A DNA stretch of 35,798 nucleotides from Bacteroidota bacterium. GTDB lineage: Bacteria; Bacteroidota; Bacteroidia; B-17B0; Aurantibacillaceae. This document shows, piece after piece, positions 1 through 8,400 of this stretch (position 1 is its first letter; each line of letters opens with the position of its first letter). Location: positions 8,823 through 44,620 of the forward strand of contig JACDED010000022.1 of NCBI GenBank assembly GCA_013816615.1. Reading direction: 5' to 3'. The position numbers and the translations under genes were made by a program. The notes under the pieces are model-generated. The model was not told the origin of the DNA and ran no database searches. It saw nothing but the letters and a program-made list of their open reading frames with translations.

Positions 1-456
1 ACGTACCATACCATCAAAAGCAGAAACAACCTGGTCACCGGTTTCAAGATCAATATCAGTGCCGTAATGCGGGCGGTATTTTCTCCAGCCAAAAACGCTG
101 GTCTTACCACCTTTAAAAGGCATTACAAAACTATTATCACCTTGTGCAACTAATTCAATAACAACACTGTCTGTTTTAAAACTCTCATTAAAGTTATATG
201 GATGTGCCCAAACAGTATCCCATATAGCATAAAGATCATGACTTGGAAATAAGATCTGGTTGGTATCCGGACTTTCGTCATCGCCTTCTATAATGTTCTC
301 GTTATTAATTACAAACTTGGTAGTGTCTTCACGTTTGGCTTTGTTCTTCTTATCATCACCGCGTTTGTTCTTATCGTCATCACCATACGAACTGATTGCA
401 TTTAGGTTAAAGAACCCAATACAAATCATTGATAATATGACAAATAGCCTTTTCAT
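1..456 (-). CDS. M23-family (LytM-like) metallopeptidase, C-terminus cut by window edge
   Basis: Translating the minus strand from the ATG at 456 gives 152 open residues running off the left edge. Residues 1-20 form a hydrophobic signal peptide. Residues 25-45 are very rich in Asp and Lys, a flexible linker. Residues 112-152 match the start of an M23/LytM fold: VFGWRKYRPHYGTDIDL carries the His-x3-Asp zinc ligand pair (H130, D134), followed by the usual GDQVVSAFDGMV strand. M23 enzymes cleave peptide cross-links of peptidoglycan in the periplasm. The second zinc ligand motif (HxH) lies outside the window, so activity cannot be judged. In Bacteroidota such proteins often carry LysM repeats after the peptidase domain; that cannot be seen here. 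The family call is secure, the exact substrate is not. Confidence 0.85.
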   Translation of the reverse strand, partial: MKRLFVILSMICIGFFNLNAISSYGDDDKNKRGDDKKNKAKREDTTKFVINNENIIEGDDESPDTNQILFPSHDLYAIWDTVWAHPYNFNESFKTDSVVIELVAQGDNSFVMPFKGGKTSVFGWRKYRPHYGTDIDLETGDQVVSAFDGMVR

Positions 457-473
457 TTAATTAAGAAGTTTTG

Positions 474-504
474 CAAAGATTAATTTTTTAACGAGAAAAG
501 CAAA
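474..504 (-). promoter_or_regulatory. Possible promoter of the M23 peptidase gene
   Basis: Read on the minus strand, TTTG (504-501) is followed after 18 bases by TAATCTTTG (482-474). This resembles the Bacteroidota -33 TTTG / -7 TAnnTTTG promoter, but with one extra base in the -7 box. It lies about 18 bases upstream of the ATG at 456. Pattern match only. Confidence 0.35.
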
Positions 505-602
505 CCCAACGTTCCGCTTTAGGGGCAAAAGTTATTAACAATTGGCAGTTTTCGGTATTTTTGTGATAAAAAAGAGTCAATTTGTCACCCAAAAAGCATA
601 TT

Positions 603-1115
603 TTAAAATTGAAATTGTAGAATTTTTTCCGGATTATGGGCCTTTAAACTCTTTTTGGAATTATTTACCTCAATATGAGTAATATTCATTTGGTCCTTTA
701 AATGATCATATAATAATGTATTCTCAACATCAATTTTTTTAGGAACCTCGCTTTTTTCAAACTCTACATACATCCAAAGTGCCTCTTCCTCTTTTTCAAA
801 ACCAATTAATTTATATGTACAGGCCTTACCATTGATTTTTAAGGATAAATGTTTTTTTAAATATTCTGATAAAATGATATTTACCTCTTCTTTATTCTTT
901 ACATTAATAAGATCTACGGTTTTGTTGTGAACCTTTTTTAGCGCTGCTTCCAGGTCATTTACAAATAGCTTTACAGAACCCTGAAGCACTTTTTCTTTTG
1001 CATTAAATTTAAGATCGGTAACACCTAAATAGAAAGGATGTTTAAACCCAAACAAAAAAATAATTGTTGCCAGAACTAAAACTTTTCTCAATTTAGTTGT
1101 TGTAAGTGTGAGCAT
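603..1115 (-). CDS. DUF6702-like small exported protein
   Basis: This is a 170-residue protein. Residues 10-25 form a hydrophobic N-terminal segment (signal peptide or anchor) ending near FKHPFYLGVTDLKFN. An HPFY-x-(S/G)VT start to the mature part is typical of the Bacteroidota-only family DUF6702, whose function is unknown. The rest alternates charged beta-strand-like stretches and has no catalytic motif that I recognise. Its start codon is only 20 bases from that of the divergent HupE/UreJ-like gene, with an exported M1 peptidase beyond. From memory, DUF6702, HupE/UreJ-like and M1 peptidase genes are often neighbours in this phylum, which supports the call. No function is inferred. Confidence 0.7.
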   Translation of the reverse strand: MLTLTTTKLRKVLVLATIIFLFGFKHPFYLGVTDLKFNAKEKVLQGSVKLFVNDLEAALKKVHNKTVDLINVKNKEEVNIILSEYLKKHLSLKINGKACTYKLIGFEKEEEALWMYVEFEKSEVPKKIDVENTLLYDHLKDQMNITHIEVNNSKKSLKAHNPEKILQFQF

Positions 1116-1135
1116 AACAAAAGCGAAGGTACAAA

Positions 1136-1722
1136 ATGGATGAATTCAAAATATGGTTTTTTACCGGGATAGAGCATATACTCGATCTTAAGGGCTACGA
1201 CCATATTTTATTTGTTACTTTAATGGTACTTACTTATTATTTTAATAAATGGGGCAAATTGCTTTTGTTAATTTCTGCTTTTACGATCGGACACTCCATT
1301 TCGCTGGCTTTAAGTGTAACCAATAAAATTTATTTACCCCCACCTTTAACCGAATTTTTTATTGCTTTAAGTATTTTAATTACGGCTGTTTATCATTTAG
1401 TATATTATAAAAAGGTAGATCAAAAAATGCAACCTTCGTTATTTTTATTGTTGTTTTTTTCGGGTTGATCCACGGAATGGGCTTCTCATACCTTTTAAGA
1501 TCAATGTTAGGACGAGAAGAATCTGTTGCACTACCCTTACTTTGGTTTAACCTTGGTTTGGAAGTTGGCCAGATCATAATAGTTCTGATCGTACTAATTA
1601 TTTCTTTTTTACTCGCCTTTGTATTTAAATTTCCATATAAACTTTACAAATTAATTTTAGTTTGTATTATTGGCCTTATTGCCTTAAAAATAACAATAGA
1701 GCGGCTTTTAGAGCTTTTTTAG
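1136..1722 (+). pseudogene. HupE/UreJ-like membrane protein, interrupted by a -1 frameshift at a T7 run
   Basis: Two overlapping frames together give one HupE/UreJ_2-type membrane protein of about 195 residues. Frame one (1136-1468) starts MDEFKIWFFTGIEHILDLKGYDHILF and carries the family's GYDH and IGHSISLAL histidine motifs in membrane helices. It stops at a TGA (1466-1468). The remainder (to 1722) continues in the -1 frame as GLIHGMGFSYLLRSMLG and GLEVGQIIIVLIVLI, again family motifs. The switch lies at seven T residues (1454-1460); one more T would restore the reading frame. The family is linked to nickel/cobalt uptake or hydrogenase/urease accessory work, but the Bacteroidota branch is uncharacterised. 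The break may be a homopolymer sequencing error, a real mutation, or corrected by transcriptional slippage. Confidence 0.8.
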
Positions 1723-1900
1723 TTCCACGTACTTTTTTAAACACATAGAAACATAGAAGAAAGACTAAGCTAACCGCATAAAGTTTCACATAAATTTTCT
1801 ACTCTGACAATTCCCCCTTGGAGAAGGGGCTAGGGGGATTGAGATACGAAACTAATTTTTCAACTATATAGAAGTCGAAATTATGAATTACTGAACCCCA

Positions 1901-1946
1901 TTCAGCATATTTTGAACATGGGTGTCCATCTTCAAAATATGCTGAA
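1901..1946. repeat. Perfect 16-bp inverted repeat
   Basis: TTCAGCATATTTTGAA (1901-1916) is exactly complementary to TTCAAAATATGCTGAA (1931-1946) across a 14-base loop. No T-run follows, so it is not a classical intrinsic terminator. It could act as a bidirectional transcript end after the HupE-like gene, or be a dispersed palindrome. Confidence 0.7.
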
Positions 1947-1961
1947 TCCCCCTAAAAGGGT

Positions 1962-1993
1962 GTTGTTTACATTAAATTATTCCTATACTTTTA
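1962..1993 (+). promoter_or_regulatory. Possible promoter of the M1 peptidase gene
   Basis: GTTG (1962-1965), then 20 bases, then TACTTTTA (1986-1993), which fits TAnnTTTG with one mismatch. The predicted start would lie about 25 bases before the ATG at 2025. Pattern match only. Confidence 0.4.
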
Positions 1994-2024
1994 GCCTTGT
2001 ATATAAACTACAAACCACTTTATC

Positions 2025-4394
2025 ATGTATTTACGTCTTCATTTATTTAAAACGATCTTAGGAATTTTTCTGATCTTTTTAACTGCACTTTCATTTTCTC
2101 AAAATATTCATAACAATCCGCAATCCAATCACGGCAATAAATTTGAACAATTAGGAACCATACTTCCTACGCCTAACGAATACCGTACTGCTTCGGGCGC
2201 ACCGGGAAATAAATACTGGCAGCAAAAAGCAGATTACGATATTGATGTAAAGCTGGATGAAAAAAATCTTTCGATCGTTGGTACAGAAACTGTTACCTAT
2301 CACAATAACTCACCGGATAATTTAAATTACATCTGGTTACAGCTGGATGAAAATCAACACGACCCAACAAATGAAGTAAATTATTTTGATGAGAATAAAG
2401 TACAAGAACCTGTGACCGAACAAGCATTAAAAGGTTTACAAACAAAACAAAATTTAGCCGGCCTTGGCGATAAGATCGACGCCGTTACTGATGAATCAGG
2501 CAAAGCCCTAAAATATACCGTTAACGGAACAATGATGCGCATTGATCTGCCAAAAACATTATCATCTAAATCAAAAACAAAATTTATTATTAAGTGGCAT
2601 TATAAAATGATCAACCGTACTCAATATGGTGGACGTGGCGGTTACGAATATTTTCCTGAAGATGGAAATTACTTATTTACACTGACACAGTGGTACCCAC
2701 GCTTATGTGTGTACAGCGATTTTCATGGTTGGCAAAATAAACAATTTACAGGTCGCGGTGAATTTGCTTTAGCATTTGGAAATTTTAAAGTAAAAATGAC
2801 TGTGCCTTCGGATCATTTGGTTTGTTCAACCGGTGAATGTCAAAACTATCAACAGGTATTAACGCCTGCACAATTTGCAAGATGGACAAAAGCACAAACC
2901 GCTACAGAACCTGTAGAAATTGGTCTTTTAGCAGATGCTATTGAAGCAGAAAAAAGTGGTGAAAAAGGTGCAGCAGCACAAAAAACAAAAACATTTATTT
3001 TTAAAGCGGATAGTGTACGTGATTTTGCATGGGGCAGCTCACGTAAATATTGTTGGGATGCAATGCCGGTTAAAGTAGAAGGCAAGAAAATAATGTGCAT
3101 GAGTTTTTATGGTAAAGAAGCTTATGGTCTTTACAGAAAATATTCAACAAAAGTTGTAGCGCATACTATTAAAACCTATTCAAAATATACAATTCCTTAT
3201 CCTTACCCTGTTGCTCAAAGTATAGAAGCTGCAAATGGTATGGAGTACCCAATGATCTGTTTTAATTTTGGAAGAACAGAAAAAGACGGAACATATACTG
3301 AAGGTTCTAAGAATGGAATGATACTGGTTATTATTCACGAAGTTGGCCATAACTTTTTTCCGATGATCATTAACTCCGATGAACGCCAATGGAGTTGGTT
3401 AGATGAAGGCTTGAATACTTTTGTACAGTTTTTAACCGAACAGGAATTTGATTCTAACTATCCTTCGCAACGCGGACCCGCACATAAAATGACAGATTAT
3501 ATGCGTTTACCAAAAAGTCAGTTAGAACCAATTATGACCAACAGCGAAAATATTATTGGTTTTGGTCCGAATGCATACGGCAAACCAGCAACGGCTTTAA
3601 ATATTTTACGCGAGACTGTAATGGGCAGAGAATTATTTGATTTTGCATTTAAACAATATTGTACGCGTTGGGCTTTTAAACATCCGGAGCCGGCAGATTT
3701 TTTCCGCACAATGGAAGATGCAAGTGCTGTTGATCTTGATTGGTTTTGGAGAGGCTGGTTCTATGATATTGAACCCGTAGATATTTCTATTGATACTGTA
3801 AAAGCATTTACGGTTGTAAAAGGAAACAGAATTCCTGTATTGAATGACACGCTTTATACCTATCCAAAAATGAAAGAATTTGAATTCATTACAAAAACAA
3901 GGAATAAAGAAGCTGGATTAAAATCGTTAGTAGATGTGGATACAACACTACGCGATTTTTATTATCACTATAGTCCAAAAGAGCTCACAAAAGAAGTAAA
4001 GAACCGCTTTGATGAAATTGAACCCATAAGCGATACTGCCATTGCAAAATATGACGACAAATTTATTTACGAAATTAAATTCTCAAATAAAGGCGGTTTG
4101 GTCTCGCCATTAATTATACAATTTAATTATGCGGATGGCAGCAGCGATGTTGAACGTATTGGCGCTTATGTTTGGCGCAAGAATGAATATGAAGTAAGTA
4201 AAACATTTATGAAGAATAAAAAAGTAGTTTCAATTCTTTTAGATCCAATGCGTGAGACCTGTGATATTAACGAGCGCAACAATACCTGGAACATTAAAAC
4301 AGAACCAAATAAATTTGACCTATTTAAATCTAAAGCTGCAAAAACCCGCGGACAAAGCACCGGAGAAAATCCGATGCAAAAAGCGAAAAAATAG
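2025..4394 (+). CDS. Exported M1-family metallopeptidase
   Basis: The protein has 789 residues. A signal peptide occupies residues 1-26, ending LSFSQ. The catalytic gluzincin core is complete: HEVGH at 438-442 supplies two zinc-binding histidines and the general base Glu, and E461 in WLDEGLN supplies the third ligand at the usual spacing of 18 intervening residues. ANGMEYPM at 403-410 stands where M1 enzymes have the GAMEN exopeptidase motif. The N-terminal part is the usual beta-sandwich (IVGTETVTYHNNSPDNLNYIWLQLDEN). M1 enzymes remove N-terminal residues from peptides; with a signal peptide this one should act in the periplasm or outside. The C-terminal 200 residues follow the WFWRGWFYDI end of the helical region and have no recognised domain. 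A terminator follows at 4442. Confidence 0.9.
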   Translation: MYLRLHLFKTILGIFLIFLTALSFSQNIHNNPQSNHGNKFEQLGTILPTPNEYRTASGAPGNKYWQQKADYDIDVKLDEKNLSIVGTETVTYHNNSPDNLNYIWLQLDENQHDPTNEVNYFDENKVQEPVTEQALKGLQTKQNLAGLGDKIDAVTDESGKALKYTVNGTMMRIDLPKTLSSKSKTKFIIKWHYKMINRTQYGGRGGYEYFPEDGNYLFTLTQWYPRLCVYSDFHGWQNKQFTGRGEFALAFGNFKVKMTVPSDHLVCSTGECQNYQQVLTPAQFARWTKAQTATEPVEIGLLADAIEAEKSGEKGAAAQKTKTFIFKADSVRDFAWGSSRKYCWDAMPVKVEGKKIMCMSFYGKEAYGLYRKYSTKVVAHTIKTYSKYTIPYPYPVAQSIEAANGMEYPMICFNFGRTEKDGTYTEGSKNGMILVIIHEVGHNFFPMIINSDERQWSWLDEGLNTFVQFLTEQEFDSNYPSQRGPAHKMTDYMRLPKSQLEPIMTNSENIIGFGPNAYGKPATALNILRETVMGRELFDFAFKQYCTRWAFKHPEPADFFRTMEDASAVDLDWFWRGWFYDIEPVDISIDTVKAFTVVKGNRIPVLNDTLYTYPKMKEFEFITKTRNKEAGLKSLVDVDTTLRDFYYHYSPKELTKEVKNRFDEIEPISDTAIAKYDDKFIYEIKFSNKGGLVSPLIIQFNYADGSSDVERIGAYVWRKNEYEVSKTFMKNKKVVSILLDPMRETCDINERNNTWNIKTEPNKFDLFKSKAAKTRGQSTGENPMQKAKK

Positions 4395-4424
4395 TTGTCA
4401 CCCTGAGCGGAGTCGAAGGGCAAC
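4394..4424. repeat. GAGCGGAGTCGA-type dispersed repeat (single unit)
   Basis: GTTGTCACCCTGAGCGG followed by AGTCGAAGGGCAAC begins right at the stop codon of the M1 gene; its ends GTTG and CAAC are complementary. It shares the core GAGCGGAGTCGA with the paired repeat at 5253-5308. Confidence 0.6.
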
Positions 4425-4441
4425 ACTAAAAAAGTAATTTT

Positions 4442-4474
4442 AAATCCCTCTTTTTTAAAGAGGGATTTTTTATT
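4442..4474 (+). terminator. Rho-independent terminator after the M1 gene
   Basis: A perfect 12-bp stem, AAATCCCTCTTT (4442-4453) with AAAGAGGGATTT (4457-4468), closes a TTT loop and runs into further T residues (TTTA TTTT). It lies 48 bases after the stop codon. Confidence 0.85.
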
Positions 4475-5078
4475 TTCAATATATTTTTCACTTCACTTTT
4501 TTGATTTGATGTTTTAATTTTTTTGCGTCGCCCGCAAACTCGCCCGAAAAGGGCTCAGACAGCGCGGGCTCAAAAGAATTTTAATGCGTCGCTATTGCCT
4601 AAATAAATTAATTATTCTACGCATTAAAAATCCGTCAGGATAAAAAATTAAAACCCAAATCTTACGGAATTTCTTTGAGGCCGTTATACAGCGTTTGCTT
4701 ACGCGTATTAGATTACGGAAATTTAGTTAGTTAGATGTTTGAGTTTTCGTTTCGATCTTTTGCAGAGATAGCTGCTGGCTAAGCTAGGCAATTAGTATTA
4801 TAGGCATAAAGATAGAAAGCTTAGACAGGCAGCGGTTTTATTTTGGCTGTCCTTCATCGCCAAAATAAAAATTTCCTTCAAAAGATCGAAAGCGTTTTGG
4901 TTACTTTTGCGCGCCAAAAGTGACAAAAGAAACATAAACAGTTTTGCTCAACTTTTTATAAAGAAAAAGTTGGATGAAAGGCTTTTAACACTGTTCTCAC
5001 TTTTTGTTGTTTATAAAACGGTATGCAAAATATGTTATACCTGTTTTAATAAAAATTTGTTTTAGCTAATTTCATTGC
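4475..5078. other. 604-base gene-free stretch packed with nested inverted repeats
   Basis: I found no coding frame on either strand. The stretch holds a chain of perfect or near-perfect inverted repeats between about 4520 and 4975. GCCCGC/GCGGGC (4530-4535, 4564-4569) encloses GCCC/GGGC (4542-4545, 4551-4554). TTTTAATGCGT pairs with ACGCATTAAAA (4579-4589, 4619-4629). TTTCGATCTTTTG pairs with CAAAAGATCGAAA (4750-4762, 4879-4891) and encloses TTTTATTTTGGC with GCCAAAATAAAA (4836-4847, 4859-4870). CAACTTTTT pairs with AAAAAGTTG (4949-4957, 4964-4972). It may be a non-autonomous palindromic element or a structured RNA. Confidence 0.55.
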
Positions 5079-5246
5079 ATGCAAAACAACACACAAACTC
5101 AGCCAAACAGCAACTTTATTAAGTCGCTTATTAAGATCAACAATCCAGATTGGTCGCCGGAACAAATTGAAGCAGAAGCTCAAAAGAAAATGCTTGAAAT
5201 TACCAATGGTAATGATAGTGATGATTGTGAATTTTGCTCGAGCTAG
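5079..5246 (+). CDS. Small acidic protein of 55 residues ending in a Cys-x2-Cys motif
   Basis: ATG at 5079 to TAG at 5244-5246 encodes 55 residues. The middle reads FIKSLIKINNPDWSPEQIEA and continues as a likely amphipathic helix (EAQKKMLEI). The protein ends GNDSDDCEFCSS, an acidic patch and a CxxC pair. There is no signal peptide. Codon use looks normal for the neighbourhood, and the gene is followed by its own repeat pair and a strong terminator (5335-5364), which together support a real gene although it is short. The CxxC tail could bind a metal or be redox active; nothing shows which. A 91-residue antisense frame over the same bases is less convincing because it has no protein-like pattern. 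Function unknown. Confidence 0.6.
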   Translation: MQNNTQTQPNSNFIKSLIKINNPDWSPEQIEAEAQKKMLEITNGNDSDDCEFCSS

Positions 5247-5252
5247 GCCAAT

Positions 5253-5308
5253 TGTCACTTCGAGTAGAGTCGAAGCATAAACTTGTCTCGACTCCGCTCG
5301 ACATGACA
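5253..5308. repeat. Imperfect inverted repeat of the GAGCGGAGTCGA family
   Basis: Two 21-base arms, 5253-5273 and 5288-5308, match as inverted copies at 17 of 21 positions, both starting or ending with TGTCA/TGACA. The core AGTCGA/TCGACT recurs in the unit at 4394-4424. This looks like a dispersed palindromic intergenic repeat. Confidence 0.65.
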
Positions 5309-5334
5309 CCGTTTTCCTCATTAAAAAAACTTAT

Positions 5335-5364
5335 AAACACCTACTGCTGGCAGTAGGTGTTTTT
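5335..5364 (+). terminator. Rho-independent terminator after the 55-aa gene
   Basis: AAACACCTACTG (5335-5346) pairs perfectly with CAGTAGGTGTTT (5351-5362) across a CTGG loop, followed by TTG TTT. It could also partly stop readthrough towards porU. Confidence 0.85.
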
Positions 5365-5482
5365 GTTTGATGCCCGATTGAGAATTTTCGCCAAACGAGA
5401 AAAAGTATGTTTTATTGTGGGAACTTTTTGCAATAATTGATAAATCTATTCGTTACTAATTCATATACCAAAATATGGAAAT

Positions 5483-8400
5483 ATGAATCTCTTCCGGAAT
5501 GTATTTATAATCATAGCGCTTATAAACGTGAGCGCCTTGCTGGCTCAGCGGACTACAGGTCAACCTAAAGAGCAACAAATAAAAAGCAGTTCTAATATTA
5601 TCGCATCAAGTACTGCCGATTCTGTTCTGTTTAAAGTAGAAATGCTGGGAGCGCAATATGATATAACGCAAAAAAATATGCCTTATTATCTTATTTCAAA
5701 AAATACATTCTATAATCAAAATGCAAGGCCAACTTTAATTGTTAAACGAATTTCTATTGTTGCAGAACCTCATGCCAGTGTAATTAAAAAATATTTTTCA
5801 AAATACCTTACTAATAATTTTGAATTAATTGCAAAAGCCAGTCTTAGTAAAGGTGAAAATCTAAATCATCATCAATTATTTCCTTTTCGTTTGAATACTT
5901 CAGGACAAATAGAGGAATTAATTGAGTACAGTGTTAACTGGCAGGTAACCACAGATAATTTGCGAAAGCCAGCCAGTGCTGCGTCTTTTAAAAATAACTC
6001 GGTTTTAGCAAGTGGTAACTGGTACAAGATCGGGATCACTAAAACCGGTTTTCATAAAATTGATAAAACGTTTTTAAGCAGCTGTGGTATAAACATTGCA
6101 GGATTGAATCCAAAAAACATTCGCATTTATGGTAATGGCGGCAAAATGTTAGCAGAAAAGAATTCTGATTTTCGTTACGATGACCTTGAAGAAAATGCTA
6201 TACAGGTTGTTGGCGAGAACGATGGTGTGTTTAACGATGCGGATTATGTTTTATTTTATGCCAACGATGCAACAGGTTGGAAAAACACAAAGTCAACCAG
6301 CACTTTAAAATTTACAAATTTAAAAAACACGTATTCCGATACCAGTTTTTATTTTATCAATGTTGATCAGGGTGCCGGCAAACGCATTGCAACGATTGCT
6401 TCCTCTACCCTGCCACAAAATATTACAAGCACATCTTACGATTATTATAATTTTCATGAAAAGAACCAATTGAATTTCATAAAAAGCGGTCGCGAATTTT
6501 ACGGCGAATACTTTGACATCACAAATCTTTACAGTTTTACTTTTAATGAGGGTAGTTTTGAACTGGACACTATTATGGCCGAAACCCTTGTTGCGGGACG
6601 TGGCATTATTGATGGGAAATACAGTGTTAGCGGAAATAATTTAAGCGGTATTATTACTACAACATGGACAGATATAAATTATTACCTGGCCGATTATGCC
6701 AACCCGGGTTTATTGTTCAGTAAAGCTATTAATTCAGATCCAAACATTATTAATATTTCAGTTACAAAACAAACACCTACAACCATTGGTTGGTTAGACA
6801 AAATTACCGTCAATGCCCGCAGAAAATTAGTGATTAATAGCAAACAATTTGAGTTCAGGGATACGCGCGTTGTTTTACCCGGCAATATGTGTGATTATAT
6901 ACTTTCAAATCCAGCAAACTTAAATGCTACTATTTGGAATGTTACTGATCCTATAAACCCTTTTATGCAATCGTATACTTCGGGCACCGGCGTTATTGAC
7001 TTTATTGCCAATAGCGACTCTTTAAATGTTTATGCAGTACATACCGGTACAGATCTTTATTTACCCACTTTTATAGGAAAAACACAGAACCAGAATTTAC
7101 ATAATTTACAACAGGCAGATTATGTTCTTATTACACCCCCTATCTTTTTATCGCAGGCACAACGGTTGGCAACTTTACACCAGCAGCAGGAAGGTTACAC
7201 TTATGCTATAGCAACCACCGACCAGGTGTATAATGAATTTAGCAGTGGCAGGACGGATGCAGCAGCTATTCGCGATTTTATCCGCATGCTGTATTCACGT
7301 AACATTGCAAGTGGTAAACAGGTAAAATATGTTGTACTTGTTGGTGATGGTTCTTACAATAATCTGAATCACAATACTTCAACCAACAGTTGTTTGATTC
7401 CAACTTATCAAACAAATAATTCTACTTCATTTACACAAAGTGCAGCTTGCGATGATTTTTTCGGTTTGATGGATCCTAATGAAGGTTTTAATACAGCGTT
7501 TGCAGGCGCTATGGATATTGGTGTGGGGCGATTAACCTGTAGAAATTTAACGGAAGTTACTGCGGTTGTAAATAAAATTGAAAATTATTACCGTAAGGAT
7601 CCAAATTTTAAACCTACAGAAAGTACAATTGAAAATTGCAATACTCAAAACGAATTGCCCTTGGGAGATTGGCGCAACTGGATGGTTTTTTTAGCAGACG
7701 ATGGGGATGCAGCAAGGCATATGATAGATGCTGATGACTTATCATCCACCATAAAAAATAGCTACCCGAATTATAATATTGACAAAATTTATTTAGATGC
7801 GTACCAGCAATTTTCAACTCCCGGTGGACAAAGATATCCTGATGCTGCGGAAGATCTTTTAAGGCGCTTTAAAAAAGGCGCATTGGTATTTAATTACACA
7901 GGGCATGGCGGGGAAGTTGGCATTACCGATGAACGCATCCTGGATGTACCTGCCATTAACAGCCTTGATAACTTTAATAAGCTTCCTTTATTTGTAACTG
8001 CAACCTGTGAGTTTAGCCGCTACGATGATCCTGACAGAACTTCTGCAGGAGAGCTTTGTTTATTAAATCCAAAAGGAGGCTCTATTGCTTTACTTACTAC
8101 ATGCCGGGTAGCATATTCGCCCACTAATAAAACACTTAATCAAACTTTGCTTACCTATCTCTTTAAAAAATTACCAAACGCAAAAATGCCCGCGCTAGGC
8201 GATGTGATGCAAAAAATGAAAGCTGCATTGGGCCAAAATATCTATTTTGTCAATTTTCATTTACTGGGAGATCCTGCATTAACATTAGCCTATCCCCAAC
8301 AAAATATAGTTACATCTAAAATAAATAATCACGTTGTTACCAGCGCTACTATTGATACACTTGGCGCTTTAGCAAAAGTTACAATAACAGGTTTTGTTTC

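Larger units (their letters stand above)
1723..2024. other. 302-base gene-free stretch with two palindromic repeats and a promoter
   Basis: I found no coding frame here. It contains a C-rich/G-rich palindrome at 1811-1840 (CCCCTT/AAGGGG hairpin inside an outer CCCCC/GGGGG pair), a perfect 16-base inverted repeat at 1901-1946, and a promoter-like sequence at 1962-1993. Confidence 0.6.

Noticed and set aside
1450-1468. Programmed -1 ribosomal frameshift in the HupE-like gene
   Set aside because: The zero-frame codons are TTG TTT TTT TCG, so the heptamer G-TTT-TTT would leave a mismatch after slipping, and no downstream stimulatory stem is evident. Sequencing error or slippage of RNA polymerase is simpler.
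5046-5321. 91-residue antisense reading frame
   Set aside because: It overlaps the better supported 55-aa gene and the repeat pair, and shows no protein-like pattern.
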